64,000 nucleotides of DNA from Alcaligenes pakistanensis (GTDB lineage Bacteria > Pseudomonadota > Gammaproteobacteria > Burkholderiales > Burkholderiaceae_B): NCBI RefSeq assembly GCF_014652815.1, contig NZ_BMZN01000001.1, positions 664,735 through 728,734 on the forward strand. The letters are read 5' to 3'. The notes below the pieces were generated by a model, which was not told where the DNA came from, searched no databases, and saw only the letters and a program-made list of their open reading frames with translations. The position numbers and the translations under genes are program-made. This document shows, one piece after another, positions 46,799-56,197 of the stretch (the stretch's first letter is position 1; the number at the start of each line of letters is the position of its first letter).

Positions 46799-48220
46799 AT
46801 GTCCTCCGTGTTTCTTCACAACTGGAAAGGCCAGGCAGGTCAAATCCTGCGTCAGGCCTGGCCTGTGCTGGTTGGCTCCTGGGCCGGAATTGCCTTTGGT
46901 GTTCTGGATACCGTTATGGTCGGCCACAGCAGCGCCATCGACCTGCAGGCCATGGGCCTGGGCGTATCCATTTACATCACCGTCTTCATTGGCTTGATGG
47001 GCGTTATTCACGCCCTGATTCCCATCATTGCGCAACAGTTTGGGGCTCGCCGTCTGGACGAGGTGGGCCGCTGGTGGGGGCAAGGCGTGTGGCTGGCCCT
47101 ACTGCTGACCCTGATTGGCTCCCTGGCCCTGGCATTTCCCAGTATCTGGCTCAGTTGGTCGGGCGATCTGAACCCGCTGGTTCACGAGCGTGTCACCTGG
47201 TATTTGCACAGCCTGATTCTGGCATTGCCTGCCGCACTGGTGTTCAGAACGATTTATTGCCTGGGTACGGCTACCTCTCACCCCAAAGCCGTCATGCTGA
47301 TCAATCTGTTCAGCGTGGCATTCAAAGCCCTATTCAATTGGGTGCTGATTTTTGGCAAATTTGGTTTACCAGCCATGGGTGCCGTAGGCTCCGGCCTGGC
47401 CACTACCCTGGTTTCCTGGCTGATGCTGGCTGCAGGTTTATGGTTGCTACGCGCCGATCGCCACTACAAACCGTTTACGCTTCGGCTGGGTCGACCCAAC
47501 TGGGCAGCACAAAAAGAACTGCTGCGCTTGGGACTGCCTATGGGTGGCTCCTACCTGATCGAGATCTGCGCATTCAGCTTTATGGCCTTGCTGGTTGCCC
47601 GTGAAGGAGTCTTTGCCTCCGGCGCCCATCAAATCATGGCCAATTTAGCCGCAGTCTGCTTCATGGTCCCTATGGCGGTAGGTGTTGCAGCGGCTTCCGT
47701 CAGTGCCCAGGCGATTGGCGCGGGGCAATATCACCGTGCCCGTCAGGTCGGCATGTTAAGTCTGGCGATTGTCTTGGCTGGGGCCACGATTACCATCAGC
47801 CTGCTAGTTTTGCTGCGCCCGACATTGGCTAATGCTTACACCGACGATGCCGATGTTGCCTTGCGGGCTTTGCTCTTGCTGCAACTACTGCCCTTTTTCC
47901 ACTTTTTTGACGCCTTCCAGTGTCTGATTTCCTATCTGTTGCGAGCCTACAAGGTGGCTTTTGTACCCATGCTGCTACAGTTTTTTGCCCTGAGCGTGTT
48001 GGGTCTGGGTGGCGGCTGGTGGCTAGGCTTTGGGCCTGCCGCCGGATCACTGGAGGGGGTAATCCAGTGGCTGGCACCGGGAGCCCCCGTCGGTGCGGCC
48101 AGTTTGTGGACCATGTCCAGCCTGGGCCTGGGGGCCTCGGCCTTGCTGCTGCTCTTCTGGTATAGCCATATTTTGCGCATTTACAATCCAGCACGTCGCA
48201 AAACGGCCGTTTCTAGCTAA
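46799..48220 (+). CDS. MATE family multidrug/metabolite exporter
   Basis: This 473-residue, 12-helix protein has MATE features: WPVLVGSWAGIAFGVLDTVMVGHSS at the start, QFGARRLDEVGRWWGQG, and GAVGSGLATTLVSW and MVPMAVGVAAASVSAQAIGAGQYHRA in the second half. MATE proteins export cationic drugs or metabolites with Na+ or H+. It is probably co-transcribed with the preceding glycosyltransferase gene; a bidirectional terminator follows. Confidence 0.92.
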   Translation: MSSVFLHNWKGQAGQILRQAWPVLVGSWAGIAFGVLDTVMVGHSSAIDLQAMGLGVSIYITVFIGLMGVIHALIPIIAQQFGARRLDEVGRWWGQGVWLALLLTLIGSLALAFPSIWLSWSGDLNPLVHERVTWYLHSLILALPAALVFRTIYCLGTATSHPKAVMLINLFSVAFKALFNWVLIFGKFGLPAMGAVGSGLATTLVSWLMLAAGLWLLRADRHYKPFTLRLGRPNWAAQKELLRLGLPMGGSYLIEICAFSFMALLVAREGVFASGAHQIMANLAAVCFMVPMAVGVAAASVSAQAIGAGQYHRARQVGMLSLAIVLAGATITISLLVLLRPTLANAYTDDADVALRALLLLQLLPFFHFFDAFQCLISYLLRAYKVAFVPMLLQFFALSVLGLGGGWWLGFGPAAGSLEGVIQWLAPGAPVGAASLWTMSSLGLGASALLLLFWYSHILRIYNPARRKTAVSS

Positions 48221-48258
48221 ATACAGCATCAACCGCCCTCCAACACGCAAACCCATAA

Positions 48259-48293
48259 AAAACGGGGCCAGTTTTATAACTGGCCCCGTTTTT
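48259..48293. terminator. Bidirectional terminator between the MATE gene and proV
   Basis: AAAACGGGGCCAGTT (48259-48273) and AACTGGCCCCGTTTT (48278-48292) form a 15-bp stem with a TTAT loop and T runs on both strands. It serves both convergent units. Confidence 0.93.
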
Positions 48294-48315
48294 ACGTAGC
48301 TACAGATACGCGCAC

Positions 48316-49578
48316 TCAGGCTGGTTTGGTACCTTCAACAGCTTCCAATACCTTAGCCGCCTCCTCCTGAATACCGTCAGGCGACTCTTCCACCGCATCA
48401 ATCAAGGGGCTGACCAAGTCCACCACCTTGCTGCGCGAGAGCAAGCCCAGGAACTCATCGTTCTCACCCGTCACGGCCAAAGGCTCGCTGCTGCGCAACA
48501 ATTGCCCCAGGATTTCATCCAGGCCCATCGTGGAAGGAACAGAACTCATCTCGTCCACAAAACTGGAAATGTCCCGCGCGCCTTGCTGCACCGCCTCTTG
48601 AGCACGCGATCGCATCAAGACCCCAGCCAGCCGCTTGCCATCAAGCACAGGCGCATACCGCACACCTCGCTCGCTCAAACGCTCCAGCGCATGCACGGCA
48701 CGAGTACGCATCGTGAACGTCAGCGTTTTGCTGAAATCGCGCACCGCATGGGTTGCATTCAGCACTTTGCTGCGGTTCACATCCTGCAAGAAGGCCTGCA
48801 CGTAATCGCTGGCGGGCGACAAGAGAATATCCTCGGGCGAGCCTTCCTGAATCAGCTCACCATCTTTCAGAATGGCAATCCGGTTACCCAAGCGCAAGGC
48901 CTCATCCAGATCATGCGTAATAAACACAATGGTCTTGTTCAGACGGGCCTGCAGCTCCAGCAACTGATCCTGCATCTCACGTCGGATCAGCGGGTCCAGA
49001 GCGGAGAAGGCTTCGTCCATCAAGAGAATATCGGCATCGGTCGCCAAGGCACGCGCCAGACCGACACGCTGCTGCATACCGCCAGACAGTTGATGAGGGT
49101 ACTGCTTCTCAAAACCTTGCAAGCCAACCTGCTCCAGCCAGTAAGTGGCTTTTTCTTCACGTGCGGCGCGCCCCATACCCTGCACTTGCAAACCATACGC
49201 GGCATTTTCCAATACCGTTCGGTGCGGAAACAAACCAAAGCGCTGAAAAACCATACTGATCTTTTGCTGGCGGAACTGCATCAATGCCTTCCCGCCCAGG
49301 CTCATGACGTCCACGTCATCGACCAGAATCTGCCCAGCTGTCGGTTCGATCAGACGGTTGAAGTGGCGAATCAGAGTGGACTTGCCCGAGCCGGACAATC
49401 CCATGATGACGTAAATGCTGCCATGCTCGATAGACAAGCTGATATCGCGCAAGCCCAGCGTATGACCGCTTTTTGCCAGCAGCTCATCTTTGCGAACCCC
49501 GTTGCGGGCCTCTTCCAGCCAGCGCTCGGGTTGCGAACCAAAGATCTTGTAAATATTGCGGACTTCAATCTTGCTCAT
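48316..49578 (-). CDS. proV: Glycine betaine/proline ABC transporter ATPase
   Basis: This 420-residue ATPase has the ProV-type start with an N-terminal extension (KIFGSQPERWLEEARNG), Walker A GLSGSGKST (60-68), signature LSGGMQQR and Walker B LLMDEAFSALDP, followed by tandem CBS domains (about 280-400) that sense ionic strength in related transporters. It energises betaine or proline-betaine uptake. It is the last gene of proX-proW-proV, overlapping proW by four bases (ATGA). Confidence 0.93.
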   Translation of the reverse strand: MSKIEVRNIYKIFGSQPERWLEEARNGVRKDELLAKSGHTLGLRDISLSIEHGSIYVIMGLSGSGKSTLIRHFNRLIEPTAGQILVDDVDVMSLGGKALMQFRQQKISMVFQRFGLFPHRTVLENAAYGLQVQGMGRAAREEKATYWLEQVGLQGFEKQYPHQLSGGMQQRVGLARALATDADILLMDEAFSALDPLIRREMQDQLLELQARLNKTIVFITHDLDEALRLGNRIAILKDGELIQEGSPEDILLSPASDYVQAFLQDVNRSKVLNATHAVRDFSKTLTFTMRTRAVHALERLSERGVRYAPVLDGKRLAGVLMRSRAQEAVQQGARDISSFVDEMSSVPSTMGLDEILGQLLRSSEPLAVTGENDEFLGLLSRSKVVDLVSPLIDAVEESPDGIQEEAAKVLEAVEGTKPA

Positions 49579-50432
49579 GCGGCCTCCCGGGTCTGAAAGC
49601 GACGGCCGAATTCTTGAGTAATACGGTCAAACAGGATAGCCAGCAACACAATGCCCAAACCGGCCATCAGGCCCCGACCTACTTGCAGGCGGTTAATGCC
49701 TTGCAGCACTTCGTAGCCCAAACCTCGAACCCCGATCATGGAGGCAATCACCACCATGGCCAGTGCCATCATGGTTGTCTGGTTAATACCGGCCATGATG
49801 TTGGGCATGGCCAAAGGCAGTTGCACGCCATAGAGCTGCTGCCAACGATTCGAACCAAAAGAGCGCGAAGCTTCCAGCACTTCGCTGTCGACTAAGCGTA
49901 TGCCCAAGTCAGTCAGTCGAATGACAGGGGCAATAGCGTAAATAATGGTGGCGATCAGGGCGGCAATCTTGCCCAAGTTGAACAGCATCACCACTGGAAT
50001 CAGATAGACGAAGCTGGGCATGGTTTGCATCACATCCAGTACCGGCATCATGATGCGACGCAGCCAATTAAAGCTGGCCATCAGCAGTCCCAGGGGTATG
50101 CCTATCAGCACAGACAAAAACACAGCCACAATCATCAGGGCCAAGGTCTGCATTGCCGCATCCCACAGGCCAATCAAACCGATGGCAAATAACATGGCAC
50201 CCATGGCCACAGAAAACAGAACGCGACGGCTGGCTACCCAGCCCAGGGCAACAACCACCAGAACCACCGCCCACCAGGGGCTGCTGCGCAGGATGGACTC
50301 CATGAACACCAGCATATCCAGCAAAGGCTGGGTCATGGCACGCAAGGTGCTGGAGTAATTGGCCACCAGATCACCCACGAACTGATCGATGGGCAAACGT
50401 AAGGCACGCGGATCAATCAACTCAGGAAACAT
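49575..50432 (-). CDS. proW: Glycine betaine/proline ABC transporter permease
   Basis: This 285-residue membrane protein has several helices and a BPD permease core: IPLGLLMASFNWLRRIMMPVLDVMQTMPSF is present as a block near residues 130-160, and the EAA-like loop VLEASRSFGSNRWQQLYGVQLP follows. GGAG lies eight bases before ATG 50432; the 9-residue longer frame is less likely. Its stop overlaps the proV start. Hairpins in the gap after proX may lower its expression relative to the binding protein. Confidence 0.92.
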   Translation of the reverse strand: MFPELIDPRALRLPIDQFVGDLVANYSSTLRAMTQPLLDMLVFMESILRSSPWWAVVLVVVALGWVASRRVLFSVAMGAMLFAIGLIGLWDAAMQTLALMIVAVFLSVLIGIPLGLLMASFNWLRRIMMPVLDVMQTMPSFVYLIPVVMLFNLGKIAALIATIIYAIAPVIRLTDLGIRLVDSEVLEASRSFGSNRWQQLYGVQLPLAMPNIMAGINQTTMMALAMVVIASMIGVRGLGYEVLQGINRLQVGRGLMAGLGIVLLAILFDRITQEFGRRFQTREAA

Positions 50433-50538
50433 AAAAAACACTCCGTAAAACTCGTGCATGCAGCGCGGGCTTGTGGCCCGGCCATGAGTCTGCCGGCCAC
50501 ACGGTGACCAGGCAGAAAAGCGAGGTACGGCTCAGTGC

Positions 50539-50577
50539 CTACACCCACTTGGGGTGTAGCAACCGAGGCCGGCCTCG
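50539..50577 (-). promoter_or_regulatory. Two stem-loops between proX and proW
   Basis: CTACACCC/GGGTGTAG (50539-50546 and 50552-50559) and the perfect 14-bp palindrome CGAGGCCGGCCTCG (50564-50577) lie in the 164-bp gap. No T run follows. Such intergenic stems often stabilise the upstream binding-protein message, so they may set a high proX to proWV ratio (inference). Confidence 0.55.
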
Positions 50578-50596
50578 CCCTACAACGACACGAATA

Positions 50597-51640
50597 CTAA
50601 AGAGCGGCTTTTACGCGCTGAGCCACATCCAGTGGCACCCACTTGGACCAAGTGTCCTCGTGCTCTTTCAAGAACCAGTGCGCCACATCTTCGGGCTCAC
50701 CTTCGGTTTTTTCCATATGCGCCATGGTGTCGTTCATCAGTTCGACAGGCATGCTGACATTGGCCAGGAAGGCCGTCAGCTCAGGAGCTGTTTTGGAAAA
50801 TTCCATATTGACCGCGGTAAAGACCGGGTTTTCTGGATAGTCGCTAGGCTCGGGATTGGCACAATTGGGGTCAGTCAGACACCCGTGCTTTTTCTCGTCA
50901 TAAGCAGGCAGTTCCAGCTTGACCAGATCCATGGAACCCACCAGAGGCGTGGGGTACCAGTAATAGAACACCACGTTTTCCTTGCGCTGGTAGGCAGAGG
51001 TCAAGGCAGCCTTTTGTGTAGCCCCCGTACCGGGCGAGAACAAAGTGTAGGTATCACCCAGTTTCAAGGCATTGAACAGATTGCCGCTGACCACTTCGCA
51101 CCCCCAACCCGCCGGGCAGCCATAAAAGCGACCTTTACCGGGTTCTTCGGGATCTTTGAATTCATCTTTGAACTTGGGCAAGTCCGCTGCGGACTTCAGT
51201 TCAGGCAGACGCTCGGCGGTATAGCGTGGAATAAACCAGGCCTCACCACCCATATAAATGTCGCCAATACGTTTTACATTGCCCTTGGCTTCTGCCTGTT
51301 TCCAGGGGTCCGCCACACTGTTGAGCCAGATTTCAGTGTTGACATCCAGGTCGCCTCGCTCCAATGCGGCCAGAGCCGGAAGCGTCTCGACCGAGATGAC
51401 CTCAGTCTTGCAGCCATAACCCTTGTCAGCGATGAAACGCTCGACTTCGGTCAGGACCAGATTCGATTCCCAATTCATGCCGCCAAAACGAACGGTACGA
51501 TCCAGTTCGCAGGCAGCCGGCGCAGCAGCGTGTGCAGCGGACGACAAAGCCAGCAAAACGCTGGTCAGCACAGAGGCTTGAATCAGGGGGAAGCGGTGCA
51601 AGCGCGACTTGGCACCGGCGTGAGGGAAGTATGAAGACAT
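50597..51640 (-). CDS. proX: Glycine betaine-type ABC transporter substrate-binding protein
   Basis: This 347-residue periplasmic protein has a long signal peptide (about residues 1-39, ending AHA-AA) and the OpuAC/ProX fold: VRFGGMNWESNLVLTEV, DLDVNTEIWLNSV and VFYYWYPTPLVGSMDLVKL carry the aromatic residues expected to cage a quaternary amine. Cysteines near residues 44, 76, 174 and 255-262 could form disulfides. Ligand choice among betaine, proline betaine and choline is open. It is the first gene of the operon, with AAGGAGGAGC upstream. Confidence 0.9.
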   Translation of the reverse strand: MSSYFPHAGAKSRLHRFPLIQASVLTSVLLALSSAAHAAAPAACELDRTVRFGGMNWESNLVLTEVERFIADKGYGCKTEVISVETLPALAALERGDLDVNTEIWLNSVADPWKQAEAKGNVKRIGDIYMGGEAWFIPRYTAERLPELKSAADLPKFKDEFKDPEEPGKGRFYGCPAGWGCEVVSGNLFNALKLGDTYTLFSPGTGATQKAALTSAYQRKENVVFYYWYPTPLVGSMDLVKLELPAYDEKKHGCLTDPNCANPEPSDYPENPVFTAVNMEFSKTAPELTAFLANVSMPVELMNDTMAHMEKTEGEPEDVAHWFLKEHEDTWSKWVPLDVAQRVKAAL

Positions 51641-52120
51641 GATGCTCCTCCTTGAGTTACTGGGACGCGTCCTGCATGATCAGTCGGCGCCAAGGCTAAA
51701 GGGGTGTGCGGAAGACGATGCTCTTATCGCCAATACATACCTACGTAGAGAGCGAGTGCCAGGCACTCACAAGAAACCCGGGACGATGTAGATGGGTAAA
51801 ACCCTTTTTTATACCGTCCTGTGCCTTGACCGAAACAAACCGGCTGGGGCTGGGCTACACCGCGCGGGGCGATGATTTGGTGCGAATAGAACACGCGGAT
51901 TAAGCGGCTCTGAGTCGAATTGATGAATCTGCTAAGGAGGCCATTCTACGGGCCTTTGCAATCAAAAACAAATTCTTACCGAGCTAAATCAGTAGAAATC
52001 TGCAATATGTCAATTGCAAAAACACAACAAAACCCTTGTTTGGCCTGGTTTTAGCGATTTATAGAATTCTTTTTTGTTACTAATTAATTCGCTTAAATTA
52101 GGCGGATTCAGAAAACAAAC
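51641..52120. other. Intergenic region between proX and cfa
   Basis: This stretch is upstream of proX and downstream of cfa. A 15-bp palindrome GAGTGCCAGGCACTC lies at 51754-51768. The right half (about 51960-52110) is very AT-rich. A 65-codon plus-strand frame (51706-51903) has no family resemblance and no clear ribosome site. The region should hold the proX promoter, and osmotic control is likely, but no site is certain. Confidence 0.45.
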
Positions 52121-52162
52121 TCAAAAAGACAAATGACAAGGCATAAGACCTTGTCATTTGTC
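52121..52162 (-). terminator. Intrinsic terminator of cfa
   Basis: GACAAATGACAAGG (52128-52141) and CCTTGTCATTTGTC (52149-52162) form a perfect 14-bp stem with a 7-base loop, followed on the minus strand by TTTTTGAG. Confidence 0.92.
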
Positions 52163-52177
52163 CCTAGGTTCAGGGGC

Positions 52178-53434
52178 TTAGCGCGAGTACATATAGTCAC
52201 GCCGCCAGGGGTAGACCAGGTCTGGCGCGTACTCCAGCTCCTGAGCCCGCCCTGCACTTTGCGCCTGGGCCAACACTTGATGCAAAGCCATCCAGCCGTG
52301 CTCAAAGCCCATGGCACAACCGGCCAGATAAACCCGGTAAGCACGCAAGGATTTCTGCCCTTGCTCGGAATCAAGTGTTGCCTTGGCCTTATCCAGTTGG
52401 CTTTCCAACGCATCGCTCCAGGCCCATAAGGTACGGGCATAGTGGGGACGCAGATTCTCAATATCCAGGCCTTCCAGCCCTCCTTCGGCCAAATGACGCA
52501 GCACATGGCTGATATGAGTCAGCTCGCCACCGGGGAAAATGTACTTCTCGATAAAGTCGCCCATACCGGCACCCAGCTGGCTATTGTCCACACCACCGGC
52601 CGTAATGCCGTGGTTCAGAATCAAGCCACCCGGTTTGACCAGACGACGCAACTTGTCAAAATACCCGCTCAGCTGGGCGCGGCCCACGTGCTCGAACATG
52701 CCGACCGAGGCCAGCTTGTCATAGGGTTTGAGTTCATCCAGCTCACGGTAGTCCAGCAGCATCATGCGAGCCCGGCCCTTCAGGCCTTTCTGCTCGATCA
52801 GCCCATTCACATAGGCATGCTGGTTGCGCGACAAGGTAATCCCCGTCACATCCACATCGTAGTTTTCAGCCGCCCATAGCAAGAGGCCACCCCAGCCAGC
52901 CCCAACGTCTAAAAACCGCTCACCGGCCTGCAAACGCAGCTTGCGGCAGATATGGTCCAGCTTGGCTTCCTGGGCCTGGGCCAGGCTCATGTCCGGCTCC
53001 CGGTAATAGGCGCAGGAATAAACCCGACGCGGGTCCAGCCACAAGGCATAGAAATCGTCGGACAAGTCGTAGTGAAACTGGATCTGCTTGGCGTCCTTTT
53101 CCTGGGAATGACGCCAGACGGAAGCCAGATGCGTAACAATGGACGTCAGCCAGCCAGCTTGGGCGGCATCAACCGGGGAACCCGGCAAAATATCGGCAGC
53201 CAGCCGCATCAAATCGCGCATGGAGCCTTCAAAGTCCATCCGCCCTTCCACGTAGGCCTCACCCAACTGTCCGGATTGCCCGGCTGCCAGTTGCGCCAAG
53301 GTAGCGTTGTCTTTGATCATCAGATGAACAACAGCGTTGGCCGACCCGACCTGCTCCCCATTGGGTAAAGTCAGCCGAATCGGAACACTGAGCTGATCTA
53401 ACTTAGCTTGGACCATTGATGAAATTGAACTCAA
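52178..53434 (-). CDS. cfa: Cyclopropane-fatty-acyl-phospholipid synthase
   Basis: CFA synthase adds a methylene from SAM to unsaturated phospholipid acyl chains, hardening membranes against acid and osmotic stress. The 418-residue product has QIQFHYDLSDDFYALWLDP, the SAM motif FLDVGAGWGGLLLWAA and SVGMFEHVGRAQLSGYF, all typical. I chose TTG 53434 because AAGGAG sits six bases upstream; the frame is open to 53491 without homology. It is monocistronic, with a strong terminator. Confidence 0.93.
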   Translation of the reverse strand: MSSISSMVQAKLDQLSVPIRLTLPNGEQVGSANAVVHLMIKDNATLAQLAAGQSGQLGEAYVEGRMDFEGSMRDLMRLAADILPGSPVDAAQAGWLTSIVTHLASVWRHSQEKDAKQIQFHYDLSDDFYALWLDPRRVYSCAYYREPDMSLAQAQEAKLDHICRKLRLQAGERFLDVGAGWGGLLLWAAENYDVDVTGITLSRNQHAYVNGLIEQKGLKGRARMMLLDYRELDELKPYDKLASVGMFEHVGRAQLSGYFDKLRRLVKPGGLILNHGITAGGVDNSQLGAGMGDFIEKYIFPGGELTHISHVLRHLAEGGLEGLDIENLRPHYARTLWAWSDALESQLDKAKATLDSEQGQKSLRAYRVYLAGCAMGFEHGWMALHQVLAQAQSAGRAQELEYAPDLVYPWRRDYMYSR

Positions 53435-53721
53435 CTTCGTCTCCTTGTATGTAAACAAACAAAGATGGCAATGTGTCGCCTGAATCAACACACCACCCGT
53501 AAGCGGTCAATCCTGTAGCCTAATACATCGACGCTCTGAATCCGTTGCGCCAAAGTCACGAATCACATGCTTCACACCTAAAGCACGTCGGTCAAAAATG
53601 CCCTTACCCCATGCTAAACTGCCTGCCTTTGGCCCTTTGCATCGGTTTGCCTTGATGCGCGGCGCGGGGGAAACGTTCTAGGCTTGCGGCCAGGATCTGC
53701 CCCACCTTAATACTTGGCCCG

Positions 53722-54915
53722 ATGACACGCAACCACTCCCCTGCTTTTCCCTCCTGGCTTATTTTGATGGGGCTGCTCACCGCCCTGGGCCCTTTAGCCA
53801 TTGATATGTACCTGCCCGCCTTTCCGGCGATGGCTGACAGCCTGAACACCTCCGCCGGCATGGTCGAACGCACCCTGGCCGGTTTTTTGTTGGGAGTGGG
53901 CGTAGCCCAGTTGGTCTATGGCCCCATGGCCGACCGCTTTGGACGCAAACCACCGCTGCTCCTGGGCGTACTGATTTTTACGGTCGCCTCTTTTTTCTGT
54001 GCCCGAGCCAGCGACATTGATGAGCTGACTGTCTGGCGTATTGTCCAGGCCTTTGGCGGTGCTGCAGGCATGGCGATTCCCCGCGCGGTTATCCGTGATC
54101 GCTTTGAGACGCGGGAGGCGGCGCGCGCCTTGTCCATGCTAATGCTGATTATGGGCGTGATGCCCATCCTGGCTCCCCTGATCGGGGGCCAGATTCTGCT
54201 ATTTAGCGACTGGCGCGGCATCTTCATCTTTATGGCGGGCTCGGGTGTCCTGCTGTGGTTGCTGACTTTTTTCACCATGAAAGAGTCTTTGACCCCCGAG
54301 CGGGTGCTGCCACTACAGCCCAAACTAATTGCCCATAATTACAGTGCCCTGCTGCGTGACCGGCCTTTTATGTTTTATTCCCTGGCCGCCGGTTTTAGTT
54401 CTGCAGGTATGTTTGCTTATATAGCCGGGTCGCCACGCGTTTTCATCGAATTATTTTCAGTGGAACCGCGCCATTTTGGTTATTACTTCGGTGCCAACGC
54501 GGCCTGTCTGATTGTCTTCTCTCAGGTCAGTGCCCGCTTGCTCAATACTTATAGCCCACCCACCCTGCTGCGGGTGGCACAGGGACTGCAAGTGATCTTT
54601 ACGGTTGGGGGCGCTGTATTGACGTTGCTGGGGGTACTGGATCTGACGTGGCTGATGGTGACCTTGATGGGCTTTATGGCCTGCCAGGGCTTTGTGAACC
54701 CCAACTCCGCTGCGCTGGCACTGTCCGAGCAAGGACATAGACTGGGCACCGCCTCAGCGCTGATGGGGGCCTTGCAAATGCTGTGTGGTGCGCTGGCCGG
54801 TTTTGCTGTCAGTAGTTGGGCGTCTTCTGATGCCCTGCCTTTAACCGCCGTCTTGGCCTGTTGCGCTGTCTTATCGTGGTTGTTTGGCCGCAATGCAGCG
54901 ACTAAAGCACGGTAA
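53722..54915 (+). CDS. bcr: Bcr/CflA family MFS drug exporter
   Basis: This 397-residue, 12-helix MFS protein follows the Bcr/CflA pattern: GLLTALGPLAIDMYLPAFPAM at the start, then VYGPMADRFGRKPPLLLG and WRIVQAFGGAAGMAIPRAVIRDRF (motif-C region). Family members export bicyclomycin, sulfonamides, chloramphenicol or cysteine. The substrate here is not known. It stands alone, upstream of the L28-L33 pair. Confidence 0.92.
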   Translation: MTRNHSPAFPSWLILMGLLTALGPLAIDMYLPAFPAMADSLNTSAGMVERTLAGFLLGVGVAQLVYGPMADRFGRKPPLLLGVLIFTVASFFCARASDIDELTVWRIVQAFGGAAGMAIPRAVIRDRFETREAARALSMLMLIMGVMPILAPLIGGQILLFSDWRGIFIFMAGSGVLLWLLTFFTMKESLTPERVLPLQPKLIAHNYSALLRDRPFMFYSLAAGFSSAGMFAYIAGSPRVFIELFSVEPRHFGYYFGANAACLIVFSQVSARLLNTYSPPTLLRVAQGLQVIFTVGGAVLTLLGVLDLTWLMVTLMGFMACQGFVNPNSAALALSEQGHRLGTASALMGALQMLCGALAGFAVSSWASSDALPLTAVLACCAVLSWLFGRNAATKAR

Positions 54916-55053
54916 AACTTGATCCAAGTGGTTTTTCCATATTAGAATAATCTTCTTTCGACCCCAGCTTGGGGTTAACACGATCCTAATTTTACAATCG
55001 CCCGCGGCTTTTTTCGTTTAGCGGAGGCTGATTAGATCTCAAGGGGTATGACC

Positions 55054-55290
55054 ATGGCACGCGTATGCCAAGTGACCGGAAAAGGCCCAATGTCGGGCAA
55101 CAATGTTTCGCACGCTAACAATAAAACCAAGCGCCGCTTCCTGCCAAACCTGCAGTCCCGTCGTTTCTGGGTTGAAAGTGAAAACCGCTGGGTTCGCCTG
55201 CGCGTTTCCGCTAATGCTATCCGCACCATCGACAAGAACGGTATCGAATCCGTTCTGGCCGAAATGCGCTCCCGCGGCGAAAAGTTCTAA
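55054..55290 (+). CDS. rpmB: 50S ribosomal protein L28
   Basis: This 78-residue basic protein begins [20 protein letters not shown] and has the [12 protein letters not shown] block and the C-terminal [13 protein letters not shown], the standard L28 sequence. The frame opens two codons earlier (55048), but the family start is MARVC. L33 follows after 35 bases, the usual rpmB-rpmG pair. Confidence 0.97.
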   Translation: MARVCQVTGKGPMSGNNVSHANNKTKRRFLPNLQSRRFWVESENRWVRLRVSANAIRTIDKNGIESVLAEMRSRGEKF

Positions 55291-55325
55291 GCTGCGCTTC
55301 TTAAACATTTAACCAGGAGCTCATC

Positions 55326-55493
55326 ATGGCAAAAGGTATACGCGAAAAAATCAAACTCGAATCGTCCGCCGGTACGGGTCACTTCTACACCACCACCAAA
55401 AACAAGCGCAACATGCCTGAAAAGATGGTGATCAAGAAATTTGACCCCGTCGTTCGCAAGCACGTCGAGTACAAAGAAACCAAGCTGCGTTAA
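55326..55493 (+). CDS. rpmG: 50S ribosomal protein L33
   Basis: This 55-residue protein reads [20 protein letters not shown], then YTTTKNKRN and a C-terminus [11 protein letters not shown]. That is a typical proteobacterial L33 without zinc cysteines. CAGGAG precedes the ATG. It forms an operon with rpmB and ends at a strong terminator. Confidence 0.97.
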   Translation: MAKGIREKIKLESSAGTGHFYTTTKNKRNMPEKMVIKKFDPVVRKHVEYKETKLR

Positions 55494-55527
55494 TTCGCGC
55501 CCCGCTGCTACAGCGGACTGGTTTTCA

Positions 55528-55556
55528 AAAAGCCCCTGTCATGCAGGGGCTTTTCC
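55528..55556. terminator. Terminator between rpmG and the DinB-like gene
   Basis: AAAAGCCCCTG (55528-55538) pairs with CAGGGGCTTTT (55544-55554), loop of 5, with A and T runs on both sides, so it can act on both convergent units. Confidence 0.92.
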
Positions 55557-55572
55557 TTTTTCTGCAGATCTA

Positions 55573-56148
55573 TCACGATGTACAGGGGTAATGGTCCCGA
55601 AGAAAAACTGGCAGATCATTGGTTGCGGACGTAAACGGCACTTGATACATCAAGTCGCTGACAAAACCACGGTGATACGTACTGTGATTGACGACATGCA
55701 AAATAATTTGCTCGCGGGTCATGGCTCCCTGCCCTCCGCCAACAAATTCAAAATGAATCACCTTCCCCAAGTCCTCACAGGTCCAGGCATCCACACAGGC
55801 TATATACCAACGATCCATTGCCTGCACGGCTTCCCATAAATCAGCCAGAGCAGGCGTCTGATCAGTATTGCGCGAACTGTAGCGGTGCTTTTTGCCTTCC
55901 AAGTGGTGCCTGAAGATGTCATCCACCACGTACACATGATTCAAGGTGTGCACGATGTTGCCAAACCGGGTCAGCCTCTGCCTAAGGGCCTCACCGTCGG
56001 GCAGCTCCATCACATCCTTGAATGTCAGGCCATTCGCCCAGCGCTTGTAGCGCACCATCATCCTCAGGGTGTCTGCCACCGATGAAGGCTGCCCAAGCTG
56101 CCCATCCGCTGGCTTGGTAGTAGTCACGCCCTGCACTATTGTGCTCAT
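55573..56148 (-). CDS. DinB family metal-binding protein
   Basis: This 191-residue four-helix protein has the DinB/YfiT histidine triad: H71 in LNHVYVVDDIF, and H155 and H159 in HVVNHSTYHRG. Members bind nickel or zinc and include thiol-dependent transferases and proteins induced by damage, but no role is clear for this branch. MVRYKRWANG near residue 31 is also typical. A gene remnant lies about 50 bp upstream on the same strand. Confidence 0.88.
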   Translation of the reverse strand: MSTIVQGVTTTKPADGQLGQPSSVADTLRMMVRYKRWANGLTFKDVMELPDGEALRQRLTRFGNIVHTLNHVYVVDDIFRHHLEGKKHRYSSRNTDQTPALADLWEAVQAMDRWYIACVDAWTCEDLGKVIHFEFVGGGQGAMTREQIILHVVNHSTYHRGFVSDLMYQVPFTSATNDLPVFLRDHYPCTS

Positions 56149-56197
56149 GCTTGTTCCTAGAGTGGTATCAAAATCCGTGCAGCATAAAGATGCAGCT

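Noticed and set aside
51706..51903. 65-codon plus-strand frame between cfa and proX
   Set aside because: No homology, mixed composition and weak start context; also divergent from the expected proX leader.
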